Part shown: in pieces, positions 5,505-8,626 of the stretch
How the letters are laid out: each line of letters begins with the position of its first letter
Numbering within the stretch: the first letter of the stretch is position 1
NCBI GenBank assembly: GCA_964244615.1
Contig: CAXTJP010000110.1
Location: forward strand, 1-8,626
From: BOG-908 sp964244615
Lineage (GTDB): Bacteria > Pseudomonadota > Alphaproteobacteria > Acetobacterales > Acetobacteraceae
DNA length: 8,626 nucleotides
Reading direction: 5' to 3'
Made by a program: the position numbers and the translations under genes
The notes under the pieces: model-generated
The model's database searches: none
The model's input: the letters and a program-made list of their open reading frames with translations, nothing else
What the model was told of the DNA's origin: nothing

Positions 5505-6790
5505 GGCGGCTGCGCACCGACGACGAGGGCTTCGCCGCCGCCTTCGACGCGCTGCTGGACGAGGCGCGCGAGACCACCGCCAGCGTGGAGGCGGCTGTCG
5601 CCGGCATCGTGGCCGAGACGCGCGCCGACGGCGACCGCGCGCTGTGCCGGCTGACCGAGCGCTTCGACCGCCTGGCCCTGACCCCGGACCGGCTGCGCAT
5701 CACCGACGGCGAGGTCGAGGCCGCGCTCGACCGGGTGGCGCCCGCGCTGCTGGCCGCCCTGGACCTGGCGGCCGCCCGGATCGAGGCGTTCCATCGCGCC
5801 CAGATGCCGGTCGACCTGCAGATGCACGACGATGCCGGCCTGACCATGGGGATGCGCTGGACGCCGCTCGACAGCGTCGGGATCTACGTGCCGGGGGGCC
5901 GCGCCGCCTACCCGTCTTCCGTGCTGATGAACGCGATCCCGGCCCGCGTGGCCGGCGTCGCCCGGGTTGCCATGTGCGTGCCGACCCCGGACGGCGTGCT
6001 GAACCCGCTGGTGCTGGCCGCAGCGCGGCGCGCCGGTGTCGGCGAGATCTTTCGCGTGGGCGGGGCGCAGGCGGTGGCGGCCCTGGCCTACGGGACGGCA
6101 AGCATCGCTCCGGTCGATCGCATCGTGGGCCCCGGCAACGCCTACGTGGCGGAAGCCAAGCGGCAGGTGTTCGGCCGCGTCGGCATCGACGGGGTGGCCG
6201 GCCCGTCCGAGGTGCTGATCCTGGCCGATGCCGACAACGACCCGCGGCACGTGGCAATCGACCTGCTCGCCCAGGCCGAGCACGACGAAAGCGCGCAATC
6301 CATCCTGATCACCGATAGCGCCGCCTTCGCCGACGCCGTGGCCGGCGCGGTATCGGCCGAGCTGCCGAGCCTGCCGCGCGCCGCCATCGCCGGCGCGAGC
6401 TGGACGACGCATGGCGCGATCATCGTGGTGCGCGACTGGGCCGAGGCGGCGGCGCTGGCGAACCGGCTGGCGGCGGAGCACCTGCAGCTCATGGTCGCCG
6501 ACCCGCACACCCTGTTCGCCGCCATCCGCCACGCCGGCAGCGCGTTCCTCGGTCGTTTCGCGCCCGAGGCGCTGGGCGACTACATCGCCGGGCCGAACCA
6601 CGTGCTGCCCACGGGACGCACCGCCCGTTTCGCCTCCGGACTGTCCACCTACGACTTCCTCAAGCGGACCACCTGGATCGACGCGGATGCGGCGGCGCTC
6701 GGCGCGGTGGGACCGCAGGCGGCTCTGCTGGCCGAGGCCGAAGGGTTGCAGGCGCATGCGCGAAGCCTGACGGCAAGACTACCGCACTGA
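5501..6790 (+). CDS. hisD: Histidinol dehydrogenase
   Basis: Zinc enzyme that oxidises L-histidinol to L-histidine in two NAD-dependent steps, the end of the pathway. 429 residues, the usual length. Conserved regions: VGIYVPGGRAAYPSSVLMN (126-144), RVGGAQAVAALAYGT (185-199), IVGPGNAYVAEAK (208-220) and DGVAGPSEVLILAD (230-243). Zinc ligands are Q258 and H261 in AQAEHDESAQ, D360 in LGDYIAGPNH and H419 near the C-terminus. The catalytic pair E326-H327 lies in AAEHLQLM, and GPNHVLPTGRTARFASGLST (364-383) is intact. All active-site residues are present. ATG overlaps the hisG stop as ATGA, so translation is coupled to hisG; there is no separate ribosome site. The longer frame upstream of 5501 is a shadow of hisG. 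Confidence 0.98.
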   Translation: MRRLRTDDEGFAAAFDALLDEARETTASVEAAVAGIVAETRADGDRALCRLTERFDRLALTPDRLRITDGEVEAALDRVAPALLAALDLAAARIEAFHRAQMPVDLQMHDDAGLTMGMRWTPLDSVGIYVPGGRAAYPSSVLMNAIPARVAGVARVAMCVPTPDGVLNPLVLAAARRAGVGEIFRVGGAQAVAALAYGTASIAPVDRIVGPGNAYVAEAKRQVFGRVGIDGVAGPSEVLILADADNDPRHVAIDLLAQAEHDESAQSILITDSAAFADAVAGAVSAELPSLPRAAIAGASWTTHGAIIVVRDWAEAAALANRLAAEHLQLMVADPHTLFAAIRHAGSAFLGRFAPEALGDYIAGPNHVLPTGRTARFASGLSTYDFLKRTTWIDADAAALGAVGPQAALLAEAEGLQAHARSLTARLPH

Positions 6791-6795
6791 GGCGA

Positions 6796-6839
6796 ACGGC
6801 GCGGGCTCGATCGGCAGTGCTTAGATCGGGGACCGCCGT
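6796..6839 (+). terminator. Compound inverted repeat downstream of hisD
   Basis: An outer stem ACGGCG (6796-6801) / CGCCGT (6834-6839) encloses an inner stem CGATC (6808-6812) / GATCG (6824-6828). It begins 6 bases after the hisD stop and precedes the proposed infA promoter. It could end the hisGD transcript or protect its 3' end; there is no T-run, so the call is weak. Confidence 0.28.
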
Positions 6840-6857
6840 CATGACTTGGGCTGTGGC

Positions 6858-6886
6858 TTGACCGCGGAAGCGCGCGTCAGCACAAC
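6858..6886 (+). promoter_or_regulatory. infA: Putative infA promoter
   Basis: TTGACC (6858-6863) is a good -35 hexamer. Seventeen bases later comes CACAAC (6881-6886), a weak -10. Transcription from about 6893 would give infA a leader of roughly 20 bases. The -35 is convincing; the -10 is not. Confidence 0.35.
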
Positions 6887-6915
6887 CCCCGCTCCCACAA
6901 CGTTCTAGAGGCCTG

Positions 6916-7137
6916 ATGTCCAAAGAAGACATGATCGAGTTCAGCGGTATCGTCACGGAACTGCTGCCAAACGCGATGTTTCGCGTGAAGCTGGACACCA
7001 ACGAACATTCCATCCTGGCCCAGGTGAGCGGCAAGATGCGCAAGAACCGCATACGCGTGCTGGCCGGCGACCGCGTCAATGTCGAGATGACGCCTTACGA
7101 TTTGAGCAAGGGCCGAATCACGTTCCGCTTCAAGTAG
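6916..7137 (+). CDS. infA: Translation initiation factor IF-1
   Basis: IF-1 binds the 30S ribosomal A site during initiation and works with IF-2 and IF-3. 73 residues, essentially the family length. The whole protein is an S1/OB fold: MSKEDMIEFSGIVTELLPNA (1-20) begins it, AMFRVKL (20-26) is the conserved strand, VSGKMRKNRIRVLAGDRV (37-54) carries the basic RNA-binding face, and MTPYDLSKGRITFRF (58-72) is near-invariant. AGAGG (6907-6911) precedes the ATG by only 4 bases, a short spacing. It has its own probable promoter and is followed 38 bases later by maf, matching the known alphaproteobacterial infA-maf-RNase E/G order. Confidence 0.98.
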   Translation: MSKEDMIEFSGIVTELLPNAMFRVKLDTNEHSILAQVSGKMRKNRIRVLAGDRVNVEMTPYDLSKGRITFRFK

Positions 7138-7175
7138 AGCCGCATCGCGCGGCGCCGGCCGGCTCGCCCCCCAAG

Positions 7176-7745
7176 CTGCCCGTCCTGATCCTCGCTTCCG
7201 CCAGCCCGCGCCGTCTGGCGTTTCTGGCACAGATCGGGGTCACCCCCGACCGCATCGCCCCCCAGGACATCGACGAGACGCCGCGGCGCGACGAGACGCC
7301 GCGCCGCTACGCCGTGCGCCTGGCCCTGGAAAAGGCCTGCGCCGCGGCGACACCCGGGGCGTTCGTGCTGGCCGCCGATACCGTGGTGGCCGTCGGCCGA
7401 CGAATCCTGCCCAAGGCCGAAACCCCCGCAGAGGCGCGCGCCTGCCTGGACCTGCTCTCCGGCCGGCGCCACCACGTGCTGACCGCGTTGACCCTGGTGG
7501 CGCCCGACGGCGCCCGGTCGTCACGCCTGTCGGAAAGCAGCGTCGTCTTCGCCCGGCTGACCGAGGCGCAGAAATCCGCCTACATCGATGGCGGCGAGTG
7601 GGAGGGCAAGGCCGGCGGCTACGCCATCCAGGGTGCCGCCGCCGGCTTCATACGCGCGCTCCAGGGTAGCTACTCCGGCGTGGTCGGGTTGCCGCTGTTC
7701 GAGACCGCCCAGCTGCTGCGAGGCCGCGGCTACCTGGTGCCGTGA
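7176..7745 (+). CDS. maf: Maf/YhdE-type nucleoside triphosphate pyrophosphatase, probable non-canonical start
   Basis: Maf proteins hydrolyse non-canonical or excess nucleotides (dTTP, UTP and modified forms) to monophosphates. From a CTG at 7176 the product is 189 residues, the family's usual size. LASASPRR (6-13) is the N-terminal substrate loop with R12 and R13; DIDETPRR (31-38), RLALEKA (48-54), LAADTVVAVG (65-74) with catalytic D68, and K80 follow. GKAGGYAIQGAAAGFI has the IQG form of the dTTP/UTP (YhdE) subgroup rather than the EG form of YceF. No ATG, GTG or TTG lies in this frame between the infA stop and the ASASPRR motif. The first standard start is GTG 7314, which would delete the N-terminal 46 residues. 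CTG 7176 or 7185 is my best guess. The stop overlaps the next gene's ATG by one base (TGATG). Confidence 0.92.
   Translation: MPVLILASASPRRLAFLAQIGVTPDRIAPQDIDETPRRDETPRRYAVRLALEKACAAATPGAFVLAADTVVAVGRRILPKAETPAEARACLDLLSGRRHHVLTALTLVAPDGARSSRLSESSVVFARLTEAQKSAYIDGGEWEGKAGGYAIQGAAAGFIRALQGSYSGVVGLPLFETAQLLRGRGYLVP
7272..7307 (+). repeat. 18-base direct repeat within maf
   Basis: GACGAGACGCCGCGGCGC at 7272 is followed immediately at 7290 by a copy differing at one base, encoding DETPRR twice (residues 33-38 and 39-44). The total length of this loop matches other Maf proteins, so it is not an obvious insertion. Confidence 0.6.
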
Positions 7746-8626
7746 TGCGCATCCTCGCCGCCTGCAGCCCCGGCGAGGTGCGCGTGGCCGTGCTGGAGCG
7801 CGACACGCTGGCAGAGTACGCCCTCTGGCGCCCCGGCCTGCCGGACGGGCTGGACGACATCCATGCCGGGCGCATCACGGCGCGGGTGCCTGCCATGACG
7901 GGAGCCTTCGCCGCCATCGGCGGCGCCACCGGCTTCCTGCCGGACAGCGAAGGCGCGGCCGGCCTGACCGAGGGCGCCGGCCTGACCCTGCGCATCGCCC
8001 GCACGGCGCAGGGCGGCAAGGGTCCGCGTCTCTCCGCCCTGCCCGAAGCGGCACCACCCGGCCCGCCCAGGTTGCTGCGACGCGGCCCGGGGGCGCTGCG
8101 CCGCCTGGCGGACCGGCATCCGGCGGCCGAGATAGAGCTGGACGACCCGGCCCTGTTCGCCACGCTGCGGCCAAGCCTGGGCAATCGCCTGCGCCTCGTC
8201 GCCCGGGCCTTCGACGATACCGTGGAGGCCGAGGTGGACGCGCTGGCCGGCCAGTCGGTCGCGCTGCCGCACGGCATGCGTGCCAGCATCGTGCCGACGC
8301 CGGCGCTGACCGCGATCGACATCGACGGCGGCGCCACCACCGCGGCGCGCGGCCCGAAAGCCGCGACCCAGATGGAGGCCAACCGCGCGGCCGTGCCGGC
8401 GCTGATGCGTCAGGTGGCGCTGCGAAACCTCTCGGGTGCCATCCTGATCGACTTCGCCGGCCTGCCGGCCCGGCGCCGCGCAGCACTCGGGCCGGCGCTG
8501 CAGGCGGCCCTGGCGATCGACCCTGCCGGCCCGCGGCTGCTCGGCTTCAGCCACCTGGGCCTGGCCGAGATACTGCGCCCGCGCAGCACCGCGGAGGTCG
8601 CGGCCATCCTGGAGGTCTGCAACCGT
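7745..8626 (+). CDS. rng: RNase E/G family ribonuclease, divergent short form (3' partial)
   Basis: Homologue of the endoribonucleases RNase E and RNase G, which cut single-stranded RNA in rRNA maturation and mRNA decay. 294 residues are visible with no stop before the window end. Residues 1-35 resemble the start of the RNase H-like part. IHAGRITARVPAMTGAFAAI (39-58) matches the S1-domain opening of the family (normally I-Y-x-G-x-V). The DNase I-like catalytic part has AIDIDGG (190-196) with D192, LRNLSGAILIDFAGL (226-240) with D236, and LLGFSHLGLAEILRPR (265-280). The two aspartates are 44 apart, against 43 in E. coli RNase E (D303, D346). Between the S1 part (KGPRLSAL, 92-99) and PPRLLRRG (107-114), roughly 80-100 residues of the E. 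coli protein, including its 5'-monophosphate sensor, appear absent. The usual CPxC zinc motif is not yet seen. ATG overlaps the maf stop. Confidence 0.85.
   Translation, partial: MRILAACSPGEVRVAVLERDTLAEYALWRPGLPDGLDDIHAGRITARVPAMTGAFAAIGGATGFLPDSEGAAGLTEGAGLTLRIARTAQGGKGPRLSALPEAAPPGPPRLLRRGPGALRRLADRHPAAEIELDDPALFATLRPSLGNRLRLVARAFDDTVEAEVDALAGQSVALPHGMRASIVPTPALTAIDIDGGATTAARGPKAATQMEANRAAVPALMRQVALRNLSGAILIDFAGLPARRRAALGPALQAALAIDPAGPRLLGFSHLGLAEILRPRSTAEVAAILEVCNR

Noticed and set aside
5249..6757. A 502-codon minus-strand open frame opposite hisD
   Set aside because: It is antisense to an intact hisD; long antisense frames are expected at this GC content.
7648..8554. Minus-strand open frames opposite the RNase E/G gene
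   Set aside because: The plus strand has an uninterrupted frame with RNase E/G catalytic motifs that starts by overlap with maf; the antisense products are low complexity.

Overview
The window is GC-rich DNA with densely packed, bacterial-type genes on both strands. The order hisG, hisD, infA, maf, RNase E/G-like gene is a known alphaproteobacterial arrangement. Together with the short-form HisG and the protein styles, it suggests Rhodospirillales, most likely an Acetobacteraceae relative. This placement is inference from gene order and family resemblance only.

Left part (1-2257): the 3' part of a glycosyltransferase gene on the plus strand, whose reading frame is open to the window edge and probably encodes a tandem two-domain enzyme, converges on a minus-strand M19 (renal/membrane) dipeptidase. 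Middle (2258-3425): an intergenic region with a perfect inverted repeat, then tRNA-Arg(CCT) with a plausible promoter, and a small EthD-family protein. The EthD gene converges through a 7-bp GC hairpin on arfB, a ribosome-rescue peptidyl-tRNA hydrolase.

Middle right (3000-4753): arfB lies directly downstream of, and in the same frame as, a signal-peptide-bearing SAM methyltransferase-like gene (COG4798 type); only a TAG and two codons separate them. Divergent from this pair is a small secreted Gly/Tyr/Pro-rich protein with a glycine-zipper core.

Right part (4815-8626): the histidine genes hisG and hisD overlap by 4 nt. They are followed by infA (IF-1), maf (nucleotide pyrophosphatase) and the start of an RNase E/G-like gene cut by the window end; maf and this gene overlap by 1 nt. 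These are core housekeeping functions. The oddities are in gene starts and domain content: maf has no ATG, GTG or TTG start that keeps its catalytic motif, hisG and arfB lack a Shine-Dalgarno sequence, and the RNase E/G homologue appears to lack the 5'-sensor region.

There is no CRISPR array, insertion sequence, phage gene or recognisable defence system. No gap between genes exceeds 300 bases. I do not see a new multi-gene system; the leads are individual anomalies.
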